64,000 nt of DNA from Oceanisphaera psychrotolerans (GTDB taxonomy: Bacteria; Pseudomonadota; Gammaproteobacteria; Enterobacterales; Aeromonadaceae): the NCBI RefSeq assembly GCF_001870485.1, contig NZ_MDKE01000011.1, positions 1 through 64,000 on the forward strand. The letters are read 5' to 3'. The notes beneath the pieces were generated by a model. That model had not been told where the DNA came from. It did no database searches and saw nothing but the letters and a program-made list of their open reading frames with translations. Both the position numbers and the translations under genes were made by a program. Each line of letters starts with the position of its first letter. Position 1 is the first letter of the stretch. Below, piece by piece: positions 19,404 through 29,092 of the stretch.

Positions 19404-19740
19404 CTTATACCAATTAAATTAAGCATCTGAGCAAACTTTCGGCCGGTCACCAAGAGGCAACACAGCCACCTCCCTCGACACGCTACGAGTACATCCATGT
19501 AAGCTCGGACATGCCATCCCTAGCATGTCACGGTCGAGGGAGCCGTTCTCTGTTGCCTCTTTTGCTATATCGAGTTGTCCGTTGGCAGTACTAACAGGCG
19601 ATGCCGGAGCCTCAAGGAGGGCAAAGGGCTCTGCTCCACCGACCATCACATGACAGGGATGTCATGTGCTGAGCGTCACAAGGATGTGCTTGAGCGGGTC
19701 GGCGGAGCTAGCCCTTTGGCCCACGTTCCGAGAGTAACAG
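19404..19740. repeat. Structured intergenic repeat-like element
   Basis: Nested inverted repeats fill the gap between xthA and hda. An outer stem pairs AAGAGGCAACA (19452-19462) with TGTTGCCTCTT (19551-19561). A second level pairs TCCCTCGAC (19471-19479) with GTCGAGGGA (19533-19541). Two inner hairpins follow, TACAT/ATGTA (19490-19501) and GACATGC/GCATGTC (19508-19529). Further right, CACATGACA and TGTCATGTG (19647-19668) form a perfect 9-bp stem. No conserved protein frame is present. It resembles multicopy intergenic elements, but copy number cannot be judged from one window. Confidence 0.6.
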
Positions 19741-19758
19741 TAAGCAATAGTTCACCCG

Positions 19759-20481
19759 CTACAGCCCCAGTATCTCCTTGGCGAAGGGGATACTGAGCTT
19801 GCGCTTGGCCTGGAAGGAGGCGTTGTCGAGTAGGTCGAGAGCGGCGAGCAGGGTGCTCATGTCTCGTGACAGCCGGTTGAGCAGGAAGCGGCCCACGTCG
19901 GTGGGCAGCTTGAAGCCACGCAGCTCGGATCTCAGTTGCAGGGCGCTGAGTTTGCCCTCGTCATCCAGGGTTTTCAGCTGATAGGCGACTCCCCAGTCGA
20001 GGCGGGACGCCAGATCCGGCAGCCCCAACCCCAGATTGCGCGGGGCACTGACGGCACTGACCACCAGAGAGCCCGATGCCCGTTCACGCCGACGATTGAA
20101 GAAGTTGAACACCGCCCGCTCCCACTCCTCCACCCCGGCGATGGCATCCAGATTGTCCAGACACACCAGCGCCAGCTGCTCCATGCCGTCCAGCAGTCGC
20201 GGGGACATCTGTCGATGGCAATCGAGCGGAATATAAGACGCCGCTTCGCCGGACGCGTTCACTTCGGCACAGCTGGCATGCAGCAGATGAGAGCGGCCAC
20301 TGCCTTCCGGGCCCCAGAAATAAAGCATTTCATCGCCCTGACCAATGGCCGCATTTTTAAGGGCGGTGATCAGCTGGGCATTATCGCCCGGGTAAAAACT
20401 GGCAAAGGTTTCATCATCCGGCAGCTGTACCGCCAGGGCCAACTGGGCCGGTTGCTGTTCCTCTTCACCGTCTTTACTCAC
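19759..20481 (-). CDS. hda: DnaA regulatory inactivator Hda
   Basis: The product is 240 residues with one AAA+ domain: Walker A GPEGSGRSHLLHA, Walker B-like LVCLDNLDAI, and a sensor region ending DNASFQAKRKLSIPFAKEIL. The N-terminal QLALAVQLPDDETF contains the clamp-binding QL motif that brings Hda to DNA-loaded beta clamp, where it triggers ATP hydrolysis by DnaA. The start is a GTG at 20481 overlapping the end of the DUF2066 gene by eight bases. Hda genes often use weak starts, and the exact start could be slightly downstream. Confidence 0.9.
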   Translation of the reverse strand: MSKDGEEEQQPAQLALAVQLPDDETFASFYPGDNAQLITALKNAAIGQGDEMLYFWGPEGSGRSHLLHASCAEVNASGEAASYIPLDCHRQMSPRLLDGMEQLALVCLDNLDAIAGVEEWERAVFNFFNRRRERASGSLVVSAVSAPRNLGLGLPDLASRLDWGVAYQLKTLDDEGKLSALQLRSELRGFKLPTDVGRFLLNRLSRDMSTLLAALDLLDNASFQAKRKLSIPFAKEILGL

Positions 20482-21460
20482 TCGTCATCCCCGACCAGCT
20501 GAATTCCCGCTCACCGGTCACGGCAAGCCCCGTCATCTCCGTCAATGCCTGCAGTACCACGGCACGAGAACCCGGCACCAGCAAACGATAACGCGCCTGA
20601 TAACCGGCACTCTCGGTGACATAGGCCTGTTCGACCCCGTCGAGCCGGCGCAGCTGTTGCTCAACGCGTACCGAATCGGAAAACTGGCGCAACCCGGATA
20701 CCACTATGGTCAGCACGCCAGGCGAGTCAGTCTCGGCAAACAGCGCCTGTTCCGGCGCGGCATTGTCCGGCCGTGGTGCCAGGCGTTGTTCCTGTTGCCC
20801 GACCCAGTAACGATTGAGGCGCGCCATCAGCGCAGTCACCGCATCCGTTCCCGAGTCCAGCTGGCCTTGCAACAGCGCCTGATCCTGCGAGGAGCCGAAC
20901 AGCTGCCAGCGTCCACCTTCCTTATCCTGCTCGACCACAAGCCAGTAGTCGGCGCCGTAGCGCCGGCTCGCTTCGCGCAGCAGCTGGGGCTTGAACAACG
21001 CGCGGGGGTCCAGCGTCATGTGTTCTTCCAGATCCCACAACGGCCACAGCAACGGCTGCTGATAGGCAGCGGCGGCCTGCCGCCAGGCGCGGCTCGCCTC
21101 GCTGCGGGCTCGGCCGCTCTTCGAAAACCACACCAACACGCCAGGCCGGGGGGCCAGCGAGAACGGCAGCTCCGCGCCTTGCAGCAGCGCCAACAGCTCA
21201 TCACCATTGAACACGGCGTTGTAACCGCTCCCTGAAGGTTCGGACTGCAGGTAACGGGACAGTTCACGCTGCACTTCATCCTGCACCCAGGAGTCCTGCG
21301 CCCGGCCGCCGGTCAGTCGATCCAGCACCAGACTCACCGCCTGTGCCCGCGCTTCATCCCGGCTGTAGGGGGCAGGATTGAGGTTAACCTCTAACACCGA
21401 CTGCGCGGATACCAGGGCAGAAAACAGCAACGTCGTCGTCAGCAACAAATTTTTCAGCAT
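20474..21460 (-). CDS. DUF2066 domain protein, secreted
   Basis: The product is about 328 residues. A signal peptide (MLKNLLLTTTLLFSALVSAQ) is followed by a DUF2066-type region (VLEVNLNPAPYSRDEARAQA, LVLDRLTGGRAQDSW). This family regularly precedes hda in Vibrio and Aeromonas relatives. The function is unknown; export to the periplasm is predicted. Two longer in-frame ATG starts (21493, 21508) exist. The chosen one gives the cleanest signal peptide. It is translationally coupled to hda, but the functional link is unclear. Confidence 0.7.
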   Translation of the reverse strand: MLKNLLLTTTLLFSALVSAQSVLEVNLNPAPYSRDEARAQAVSLVLDRLTGGRAQDSWVQDEVQRELSRYLQSEPSGSGYNAVFNGDELLALLQGAELPFSLAPRPGVLVWFSKSGRARSEASRAWRQAAAAYQQPLLWPLWDLEEHMTLDPRALFKPQLLREASRRYGADYWLVVEQDKEGGRWQLFGSSQDQALLQGQLDSGTDAVTALMARLNRYWVGQQEQRLAPRPDNAAPEQALFAETDSPGVLTIVVSGLRQFSDSVRVEQQLRRLDGVEQAYVTESAGYQARYRLLVPGSRAVVLQALTEMTGLAVTGEREFSWSGMTSE

Positions 21461-21523
21461 CAATTTGCCATCATTAAAGAGCTTAAGGCGCATGATAACC
21501 ACAGACATAATCTCTGGCCAGAC

Positions 21524-22792
21524 TCAATGAGGCTGTGTTCTGGGCAGCACCAGGTTAAGCAGAATGCCGACGATACCGCACAGGCTGATCCCCTGCAGGC
21601 TGAAACCGCCGATACCGAAGGCCATGCCACCGATGCCGAACACCAGGATCACCGCCACGATGCACAGGTTACGCGCCTGGGACAGGTCCACCTGATGCTT
21701 GATCAGGCTGTTCAGACCCACGGTCGCGATGGAGCCGAACAGCAGTATCATGATGCCGCCCATCACCGGGGTCGGAATGCTCAGCATCAGGGCACCGAAC
21801 TTGCCGACGAAGGCCAGCAAGATGGCGAAGCCCGCCGCCCAGGTCATGATCACCGGGTTGAAGTTCTTGGTCAGCATCACGGCACCGGTCACCTCGGAAT
21901 AGGTGGTGTTGGGCGGACCGCCAAACAGCGAGGCGCCGACCGTGGCCATGCCATCGCCGAGCAGGGTGCGATGCAGGCCCGGCTTCTTGATGTAATCCTT
22001 GCCGGTAACCGAGCTGATGGCCAGCACATCACCGATATGCTCGATGGCCGGCGCGATCGCCACCGGCAGTATGAACAGCACCGCCTGCCAGTTCCATTCG
22101 GGAGCAACAAAATTCGGCACAGAGAACCAGGCCGCCTCGCGGACCGGAGTGAAGTCCACCACGCCGAACCACAGCGCCAGGCCGTAGCCCACGGCGATAC
22201 CGGCAGTAATGGGGACCAGACGAAATACGCCTTTCGCCATCGTCGACACCAGCAGGGTGGTGAGCAACGCCGACAGCGACAGCCACAATGCCACCTCGTT
22301 GGGCATCAACTCGGCCGAACCGTCACCGGTCTTGCCGATAGCCATATTTACCGCCAGCGGTGCCAGCCCCAGGCCAATCACCATGATCACCGGACCCACC
22401 ACCACCGGCGGCAACAGCCGGGTCAGCACGGTGGTGCCACGCCAGCGCACCAGCTGGCTGAGCAGTACATACATGACCCCGGCCGCCATCAGGCCGCTCA
22501 TGGTGGCGGGAATACCCCAGGTTTGCACCCCGTACAGAATGGGGGCGATAAAGGCGAAGGAAGACGCCAGAAAAATCGGTACCTGACGCTTGGTACAGAG
22601 CTGAAAAATCAGGGTGCCGAATCCGGCGGTAAACAGGGCCACATTGGGATCCAGTCCGGTGATCAGCGGCATCAGTACCAGGGCGCCAAAGGCCACAAAC
22701 AACATCTGGGAGCCGGCCAGAGCCTGGCGCAGGGGGGTATTGGCCGTGGCCTGGCCATGAGCCACCACCTCGGGTTGATTTACTGAGTTCAT
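21524..22792 (-). CDS. uraA: Uracil permease (NCS2 family)
   Basis: The product is 422 residues with about 14 membrane segments. NCS2 features include QMLFVAFGALVLMPLITGLD at the start, AIEHIGDVLAISSVTGKD (the conserved Glu of TM8) and GGPPNTTYSEVTGAVMLTKN (the TM10 signature). It imports uracil with protons. It follows upp in the same direction, an arrangement also seen in E. coli. A hairpin terminator stands between the two genes, so uraA may be partly uncoupled from upp. Confidence 0.93.
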   Translation of the reverse strand: MNSVNQPEVVAHGQATANTPLRQALAGSQMLFVAFGALVLMPLITGLDPNVALFTAGFGTLIFQLCTKRQVPIFLASSFAFIAPILYGVQTWGIPATMSGLMAAGVMYVLLSQLVRWRGTTVLTRLLPPVVVGPVIMVIGLGLAPLAVNMAIGKTGDGSAELMPNEVALWLSLSALLTTLLVSTMAKGVFRLVPITAGIAVGYGLALWFGVVDFTPVREAAWFSVPNFVAPEWNWQAVLFILPVAIAPAIEHIGDVLAISSVTGKDYIKKPGLHRTLLGDGMATVGASLFGGPPNTTYSEVTGAVMLTKNFNPVIMTWAAGFAILLAFVGKFGALMLSIPTPVMGGIMILLFGSIATVGLNSLIKHQVDLSQARNLCIVAVILVFGIGGMAFGIGGFSLQGISLCGIVGILLNLVLPRTQPH

Positions 22793-22814
22793 CTTTTATT
22801 TACCTTGAACAAAC

Positions 22815-22841
22815 GGAAAAAAACCGGCCTGCGCCGGTTTT
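22815..22841 (-). terminator. Terminator or attenuator between upp and uraA
   Basis: On the minus strand AAAACCGGC, GCAG, GCCGGTTTT forms a 9-bp stem ending in a T run. It starts four bases after the upp stop and lies about 23 bases before the uraA ATG. Confidence 0.8.
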
Positions 22842-22844
22842 GAC

Positions 22845-23471
22845 TTACTTGGTACCAAAAATCTTGTCGCCGGCATCACCGAGGCCGGGGATGATATAAC
22901 CGTGCTCGTCGAGACGCTCGTCGACGGAAGCGCAGTACAGCTCCACATCCGGATGCGCCTCTTCCAGTGCCTTGAGCCCTTCGGGAGCCGCCACCAGCAC
23001 GACTATCTTGAAATGCCGACAGCCTTTTTCCTTCAGCAGATCGATGGTGGCGATCATGGAGCCGCCGGTGGCCAGCATGGGATCGACAATCAGCGCCAGA
23101 CGCTCGTCGATGTGGCTGACCAGCTTGTTGAAGTAATGCACCGGCTGCAGGGTTTCTTCGTCACGATACACCCCCACCACGCTGACCCGGGCACCCGGCA
23201 TGTGCTCCAGCACCCCGTCCATCATGCCCAGACCGGCACGCAGAATCGGCACCACGGTGACTTTCTTGCCCTTGAGCTGATCCACCTCGGTCGGGCCATT
23301 CCAGCCATTGATGGTGGTTTTCTCGGTTTCAAAGTCGGCAGTGGCTTCATAGGTCAGCAGGCTGCCGACTTCTTTTGCCAGTTCACGAAAGCGTTTGGTA
23401 CTGATGTCGGCTTCCCGCATCAGACCCAGCTTGTGTTTCACCAAAGGGTGTTTAACCTCAACGACTTTCAT
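22845..23471 (-). CDS. upp: Uracil phosphoribosyltransferase
   Basis: The product is 208 residues, as in E. coli Upp. It begins [20 protein letters not shown] and contains [20 protein letters not shown], the PRPP-binding loop [19 protein letters not shown], and a uracil-binding C-terminus ([18 protein letters not shown]). It salvages uracil to UMP using PRPP. It is divergent from purM, the same arrangement as in E. coli. Confidence 0.97.
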   Translation of the reverse strand: MKVVEVKHPLVKHKLGLMREADISTKRFRELAKEVGSLLTYEATADFETEKTTINGWNGPTEVDQLKGKKVTVVPILRAGLGMMDGVLEHMPGARVSVVGVYRDEETLQPVHYFNKLVSHIDERLALIVDPMLATGGSMIATIDLLKEKGCRHFKIVVLVAAPEGLKALEEAHPDVELYCASVDERLDEHGYIIPGLGDAGDKIFGTK

Positions 23472-23796
23472 TCACTCATTCTCCCGACTACGCGATGCAC
23501 AAAAAAAACCGCGGGACTTTAGCATAAAATAGCGCCCTGCGGCAGACTTTTAGCGTTGATTTTAGCAAAGGTGCTCCGGCTTTTACGCAATGCAGACGAT
23601 CCTTTGCCCGCCCCCTGCCACAATCTTTTGCTACGGTTGAAAAACATTCGCTTGAGAACATAGCCTAGCAGGCCAACGCCGGTGGCACTGCCACGCGCAT
23701 TAAATTAGAATAGCGACCGAAACAGTGACTAACAGCCGGTAAGAGTGCCAACTGGTGCTAAACCCGCTCCTAAATACAATGACAAGGTAACCACTC
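23472..23796. promoter_or_regulatory. Divergent upp/purM promoter region
   Basis: 325 bases without a gene. It must hold the promoters for upp-uraA and purMN. I looked for a PurR operator (ACGCAAACGTTTGCGT type) and found no convincing match; ACGCAATGCAGACGAT near 23586 shares only the left half. Confidence 0.5.
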
Positions 23797-24834
23797 GTGA
23801 CGCAGAACAAACCCCTGAGCTATAAAGACGCCGGTGTAGATATCGATGCCGGTAACGCCCTGGTTGAACGCATCAAAGGCGTTAGCCGTCGCACTCAACG
23901 CCCTGAAGTCATGGGTGGACTCGGGGGCTTCGGTGCCCTGTGCCAGCTGCCGACCGGCTACAAGGAGCCGGTACTGGTGGCCGGCACCGACGGCGTAGGC
24001 ACCAAGCTGCGTCTGGCCATCGATCTCAAGCGTCATCAGGGCGTGGGTATCGATCTGGTCGCCATGTGCGTGAATGACCTGATTGTGCAGGGTGCCGAGC
24101 CGCTGTTTTTCCTCGACTACTACGCCACCGGCAAGCTGGACGTGGACACCGCCGCCGACGTGGTAACCGGCATCGGTGCCGGCTGTGAACTGAGCGGTTG
24201 TGCCCTTATCGGTGGTGAAACCGCCGAGATGCCCGGCATGTACGAAGCCGGTGACTACGACCTGGCGGGTTTTTGTGTTGGCGTAGTGGAAAAAAGCGGA
24301 ATTATCGACGGCAGCAAAGTCGGCGCCGGTGATGCCCTGATTGCCCTGGGTTCCAGCGGCCCTCATTCCAACGGTTATTCCCTGATCCGCAAGATCCTGG
24401 AAGTCAGCAACGCCGATCTGCAACAGCCGCTGGGTGACGCTACCCTGGCCGATGCCCTGATGGCCCCGACCCGCATCTACGTGAAGCCGGTACTGGAGTT
24501 GATCAAGCAGTTCGACATCCACGCCCTCAGTCACATCACCGGCGGCGGTTTCTGGGAAAACATTCCTCGCGTACTGCCTGCCAGTGCCAAGGCCGTGATC
24601 GACGGAAGCAGCTGGCAGTGGCCGCAGGTATTCACCTGGCTGCAACAGGCCGGTGGCGTGGAAACCTTCGAAATGTACCGTACCTTCAACTGTGGTGTGG
24701 GCATGGTTATCGCCCTGCCGGCCGACCAGGCCGACGCCGCCGTCAAGTTCATGCAGGACGCCGGTGAGCAAGCCTGGGTCATCGGTCGTATCGACAATGC
24801 CGCCGAAGGCGAAGAGCAGGTCGAAATCAAATGA
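23797..24834 (+). CDS. purM: Phosphoribosylformylglycinamidine cyclo-ligase (AIR synthetase)
   Basis: The product is 345 residues, the E. coli length. Signatures are [48 protein letters not shown] and [17 protein letters not shown]. It makes aminoimidazole ribonucleotide in step five of purine synthesis. The start is a GTG at 23797 with AAGGT upstream, which places the conserved YKDAGV motif at the family's usual position. It overlaps purN by four bases (ATGA). Confidence 0.96.
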   Translation: MTQNKPLSYKDAGVDIDAGNALVERIKGVSRRTQRPEVMGGLGGFGALCQLPTGYKEPVLVAGTDGVGTKLRLAIDLKRHQGVGIDLVAMCVNDLIVQGAEPLFFLDYYATGKLDVDTAADVVTGIGAGCELSGCALIGGETAEMPGMYEAGDYDLAGFCVGVVEKSGIIDGSKVGAGDALIALGSSGPHSNGYSLIRKILEVSNADLQQPLGDATLADALMAPTRIYVKPVLELIKQFDIHALSHITGGGFWENIPRVLPASAKAVIDGSSWQWPQVFTWLQQAGGVETFEMYRTFNCGVGMVIALPADQADAAVKFMQDAGEQAWVIGRIDNAAEGEEQVEIK

Positions 24835-25469
24835 AGCGCATCGTCGTCCTGATTTCCGGCAACGGCAGCAATCTGCAGACGTTGCTGGATCAGTCGGCCG
24901 CCGGCCAGCTGGGCGGCGAAGTGGTGGCAGTCGTCAGCAACAAGGCCGAGGCCTACGGTCTGGAGCGTGCCCGCATCGCGGGCACCACCACCGCGGTGCT
25001 GTCCAACAAGGACTATGGAGACAGAGACAGCTTCGATGCGGCGCTGATGCAGCTGATCGACAGTCATGAACCCGATCTGGTCGTACTGGCGGGCTTCATG
25101 CGTATCCTTACTCCCGGTTTTGTGCGGCATTACCAGGGGCGGATGCTCAATATCCATCCGTCTCTGCTCCCCCGCTATCAGGGGCTGCATACGCACCAGA
25201 GGGCCATCGAGGCCGGCGATACCGAGCATGGGTGCAGCGTGCACTTCGTCACCGAAGAGCTGGACGGCGGCCCCGTGGTGTTGCAGGCCAGGGTGCCCAT
25301 CTTTGCCGGTGACGACGAAGCCACCGTCGCCGGACGGGTACAGGTGCAGGAGCACGCGATTTATCCGCTGGTGGTACGCTGGTTCTGCGAAGGTCGCCTG
25401 ACCATGCAGCAGGAGCAGGCCTGGCTGGATGGCGTTCCGCTGCCCGCCCAGGGTCACGCCGGAGAGTAA
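24831..25469 (+). CDS. purN: Phosphoribosylglycinamide formyltransferase (PurN)
   Basis: The product is 212 residues. The N-terminal [18 protein letters not shown] holds the GAR-binding loop. [20 protein letters not shown] and [20 protein letters not shown] hold the catalytic Asn and His. The downstream [20 protein letters not shown] carries the conserved Asp. It formylates GAR using 10-formyl-THF in step three of purine synthesis. It is translationally coupled to purM and followed by a strong terminator. Confidence 0.96.
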   Translation: MKRIVVLISGNGSNLQTLLDQSAAGQLGGEVVAVVSNKAEAYGLERARIAGTTTAVLSNKDYGDRDSFDAALMQLIDSHEPDLVVLAGFMRILTPGFVRHYQGRMLNIHPSLLPRYQGLHTHQRAIEAGDTEHGCSVHFVTEELDGGPVVLQARVPIFAGDDEATVAGRVQVQEHAIYPLVVRWFCEGRLTMQQEQAWLDGVPLPAQGHAGE

Positions 25470-25485
25470 TTCTCTGCGGTTTATC

Positions 25486-25523
25486 AAAAAAAGCCCGCTT
25501 ATGGTGACATAAGCGGGCTTTTT
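25486..25523 (+). terminator. Rho-independent terminator after purN
   Basis: A-rich run, then AAGCCCGCTTATG, loop GTGA, CATAAGCGGGCTT and a T run. The stem is perfect. Confidence 0.92.
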
Positions 25524-25627
25524 GTTGCCTGCGGTATGGCGTTCCAGAGCCGACACCTGGGCATCACGGAGGACTACGGGTCGGCTGAGCGGACCCGCTG
25601 TGCGGGAAAGGTAGGACGCCTCACGTT

Positions 25628-28600
25628 TTAAACCAGATGCTGCAACAGCGCCCGCAGTTTCAGCGGTTTCACCGGTTTACTGAGGTAGCTCAGACCCAGA
25701 GTCTGACACTGGGCCTGCAACTCCGGCTGACGGTCGGCGCTAATCACCACGGTGGGCACCGGGGAGAACTCCCGGCGCAACCGCTCCACCAACGCCACCC
25801 CGGTTTCCCCGTCGTCCAGATGATAATCCGTCAGTATCACCTGAGGTTCGAAGCCATCACAACAATGCTGTCGTGCCTCGGCACCATTCAGTGCCAGTTT
25901 CAACTGGCAACCCCAGCGACTCAGCAGGCCGGACATGGCGGTGAGAATATCGGTATCGTTGTCGATACACAGTACCCTGACTCCCGCCAGCTGGCCGCTG
26001 CCGGCGGCCGGTAACGGCGGCGACAGCTCGGCCTCCGGCTCGGCCCCCGGTGTGGCACGGGGCAGGATGACACCGAAGACCGAGCCTTTGCCTTCTACCG
26101 AGCGTACCGTCAGCCGATGCCCCAATATGACAGCCAGCCCCTGAGCGATGGCCAGCCCGAGCCCCAGGCCCTGCTGATGCTGACGCTGGCCATGCTCCAG
26201 TCGCATGAACTCGTCGAACACCGACTCCAGCTTGTCGGCAGGAATACCGGGGCCCTGATCCCAGACCTCGAGACACAGCTGCTCCCCACGACGACGCAAC
26301 CCGAGCAGGATGCGCCCGCCCGGGTTGTAACGCAGGGCATTGGTCAGAAAGTTCTGCAGGATACGACGCAGCAAGCGGGGATCGCTGTGCACCCAGAGCC
26401 GGCTGGCCACCACATCGAAACGGCCCCCGTCCTGTTCGACCAGCACCCCGAACTCGGCCCGCAGAATATCGAACAGGCCATGGAGGGCAAAATCCCGGGG
26501 CCTGGCCTTCAGCTTGCCCGACTCCAGCCGCGACATGTCGAGCAAGTCGCCGATCAGATCTTCGGCGGCGGCCAGTGAACGGTCGATATGACCCGCCAGC
26601 CGGCGGCTCTCGTCGTCGCCCGAGGTTTCCAGCCAGGAAGAAGTGAACAGCTTGGCGGCATTGAGCGGCTGCATCAAATCATGACTCACCGCCGCCAGAA
26701 AACGGCTCTTGGATGCATTGGCCTTTTCCGCCTGATGGGTCGCGGTCAGCAGTTGCTGGTTCACCGCCGACAACTCCCGGGTACGTTCGGCTACCCTCGC
26801 CTCCAGCACTACATTGGCATCTTTCAGCACCTGCTCCGCCTGACGAAAGGTGGTGATATCGCTGAAGGTCATTACGAAGCCGCCGCCGGGCATGGGATTG
26901 CCCTGCATTTCGATTACCCGGCCGTCGGGCCGGGTACGGGCAGACACATGGGCGGTGCCGGCCCGCATGTGTTCCACTCGCCGGGCCACATGCTCCGTGG
27001 CCTCTCCCGGACCACAGAGCCCTTTTTCCGCGTTGTAGCGGATGATATCGGCGATGGGCCGTCCCACCCGTATCAGCCCCGGTGGATAGGCAAACAGTTC
27101 GATATAACGTCGGTTCCAGGCCACCAGGTTCAATTCCTTGTCGACCACCGAAATACCCTGTTCGATATGTTCGATGGCCCCCTGCAGCAACCCACGGTTG
27201 AAGCGGAACACATCCCCGGCTTCATCGACGATGGCGGCCAGCTCGTCCAGCTCCATCGAGCGCCCCTGCAGGGCCGAAGACAGCACCAGCCGGGCCGAGG
27301 AAGCGCCAAAGACCCCGGCCAGCACCCGCTCCGTATGACGGATCAGGCTGGCCGACGCCTGCATGCTGCCTTCCAGGGTGCCATGCTCGCCGGCATAGCG
27401 GGAAAAAGCCCGGCTGACCCGGGCCTCGCCCACAAAGCGGGAAGCCAGCTGCTCCAGCTCCTGTACCGTGACCTTGGCGCGGTAGACATCGCCATCATCC
27501 TTGTGCTGACGACCCACAAAGGCCGCGGCCTGAAAACGCTCGCTGACCGAGGGCACCGACAACCAGGAGCCCAGCAAATAGGCGGCCAGGTTGCACAGCA
27601 GGCTGAGCAGAATGCCCCAGGTGACCGAGCTCATGTCAGCCACCGCACCCCAGTCGGGAGGCGTCAGCAGCCACAACAGCACGTTGGTGCTGGCATCGCC
27701 GGCAAAGAGCCCGGTTTCCGCCATCAGGTTCAGCAGCCACATCAGCATGCCCAGACTCAGGCCCCAGTAGGCGCCGCGCCGGTTGCCACCGCGCCACAGC
27801 AGCCCCAGCACCAGGGCAGGTACAAACTGGGCGATGGCGGCAAAGCTCAGATAACCGATACGCGACAGACTGTTGATGTCTTCCAGCCACAGAAACACCA
27901 GCCAGGCGGTGGCCATGATCACCATGATGGCGGTACGCCGTACCTTGAGCAGCAGCTGAGCAAAATCCTCAAAACCGGCCCCCTGCAGCTGGCGGCGACG
28001 CAGTATCATCGGCAGCACCAGATCGTTGCTGACCATGATCGCCAGGGCGATGGTCGAGATGATCATCATGCCGGTGGCGGCCGAGGCGCCGCCGATAAAG
28101 GCCAGCACCGCCAGGGACGGGTACTCCAGCGCCAGCGGCAGGCTGATCACATAGGTATCGGGCGAGGTGTCGGCCGACAACCACTGCTGGCCGGCCAGCG
28201 CCAGCGGTAGCACGAAAACGCCCATCAGCAGCAGATAGAGCGGGAAGATCCGCCGGGCCCAACGCAAATCCGCCGGGTCGTGGTGCTCCACCACGGTGAC
28301 ATGAAACTGGCGCGGCAGGCAGATGATGGCGCTCATCGACAACAGGGTATAGACCCCCATATCGAGCAGATTGGCGCCGGTCACATTGGTGAAGTTACCG
28401 ATGAAATCCTCGGTGATCATCACCCGCTGCTGGTTGGGATAGGCCAGGATCAGCCACAAGGCGAAGGCCCCGACCACGATAAAGGCAACCAGTTTGACCA
28501 GCGACTCCACCGCAATCGCCACCATGACCCCACGCTGGTGCTCGGTGGCATCGATATGACGGGTACCGAACAGCAGAATAAAGAGGGTAAACAACAGGGT

Positions 28601-29092
28601 GACCATAAAGGCCACCTCGCCGGCGTCCCGGCCGTCACCGCCAACCACATCCGGCGCCACCAGGTTCAACCCCATCACGATGGCCTTGAGCTGCAGCGCG
28701 ATATAGGGCAGGACCCCGACGATGGCGATCAGGGTGACATAGACCGCCAGCCGCTGGGACTTGCCGTAACGGGCGGCAATAAAATCGGCGATGGAAGTAA
28801 TATGCTCGCGCTTGGCCACCTCGATCAGCCGGGCCAGCAGCGGGCCGCCCAGGGTGAAGATCAGGATGGGCCCGAGATAGATCGAGAAATAGGACCAGGT
28901 ATCGGTACTGGCCTGGCCGACGGTACCGAAAAAACTCCAGGAGGTGCAGTATACCGCCAGCGAAAAACTGTACAGCAGTGGTCGCAGGCGCCGGGCAGCC
29001 GTGCCCATGCGCACCTTGTCACCCAGCCAGGCACACAGAAACAGCATCGCCAGATAAGCCAGCGCAATGGTAATGACGGTCCAGCCCTGCAT
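25628..29092 (-). CDS. CrbS-like hybrid kinase with sodium/solute-symporter domain
   Basis: The product is about 1154 residues. Residues 1-480 resemble the sodium/solute symporter (SLC5) family, starting at MQGWTVITIALAYLAMLFLC. A STAC-like linker follows (VTVQELEQLASRFVGEARVS, FGASSARLVLSSAL), then a PAS domain (EQGISVVDKELNLVAWNRRY), HisKA with FLAAVSHDLMQPLNAAKLF, an ATPase domain (GPGIP) and a C-terminal receiver (LTDYHLDDGETG). This is the layout of CrbS, which controls acetate scavenging, and of related ErcS'/NahK kinases. The ATG at 29092 overlaps the stop of the MFS gene. A longer upstream frame is antisense to MFS coding and is rejected. No cognate CrbR regulator is adjacent. Confidence 0.85.
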   Translation of the reverse strand: MQGWTVITIALAYLAMLFLCAWLGDKVRMGTAARRLRPLLYSFSLAVYCTSWSFFGTVGQASTDTWSYFSIYLGPILIFTLGGPLLARLIEVAKREHITSIADFIAARYGKSQRLAVYVTLIAIVGVLPYIALQLKAIVMGLNLVAPDVVGGDGRDAGEVAFMVTLLFTLFILLFGTRHIDATEHQRGVMVAIAVESLVKLVAFIVVGAFALWLILAYPNQQRVMITEDFIGNFTNVTGANLLDMGVYTLLSMSAIICLPRQFHVTVVEHHDPADLRWARRIFPLYLLLMGVFVLPLALAGQQWLSADTSPDTYVISLPLALEYPSLAVLAFIGGASAATGMMIISTIALAIMVSNDLVLPMILRRRQLQGAGFEDFAQLLLKVRRTAIMVIMATAWLVFLWLEDINSLSRIGYLSFAAIAQFVPALVLGLLWRGGNRRGAYWGLSLGMLMWLLNLMAETGLFAGDASTNVLLWLLTPPDWGAVADMSSVTWGILLSLLCNLAAYLLGSWLSVPSVSERFQAAAFVGRQHKDDGDVYRAKVTVQELEQLASRFVGEARVSRAFSRYAGEHGTLEGSMQASASLIRHTERVLAGVFGASSARLVLSSALQGRSMELDELAAIVDEAGDVFRFNRGLLQGAIEHIEQGISVVDKELNLVAWNRRYIELFAYPPGLIRVGRPIADIIRYNAEKGLCGPGEATEHVARRVEHMRAGTAHVSARTRPDGRVIEMQGNPMPGGGFVMTFSDITTFRQAEQVLKDANVVLEARVAERTRELSAVNQQLLTATHQAEKANASKSRFLAAVSHDLMQPLNAAKLFTSSWLETSGDDESRRLAGHIDRSLAAAEDLIGDLLDMSRLESGKLKARPRDFALHGLFDILRAEFGVLVEQDGGRFDVVASRLWVHSDPRLLRRILQNFLTNALRYNPGGRILLGLRRRGEQLCLEVWDQGPGIPADKLESVFDEFMRLEHGQRQHQQGLGLGLAIAQGLAVILGHRLTVRSVEGKGSVFGVILPRATPGAEPEAELSPPLPAAGSGQLAGVRVLCIDNDTDILTAMSGLLSRWGCQLKLALNGAEARQHCCDGFEPQVILTDYHLDDGETGVALVERLRREFSPVPTVVISADRQPELQAQCQTLGLSYLSKPVKPLKLRALLQHLV

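Noticed and set aside
23580-23600. PurR operator upstream of purM
   Set aside because: Only one half-site-like ACGCAA is present; the right half does not match, so no operator is claimed.
26588-28210. Long plus-strand frame across the CrbS-like kinase
   Set aside because: It is antisense to clear symporter, PAS and kinase motifs, and composition is Gln/His/Gly-rich.
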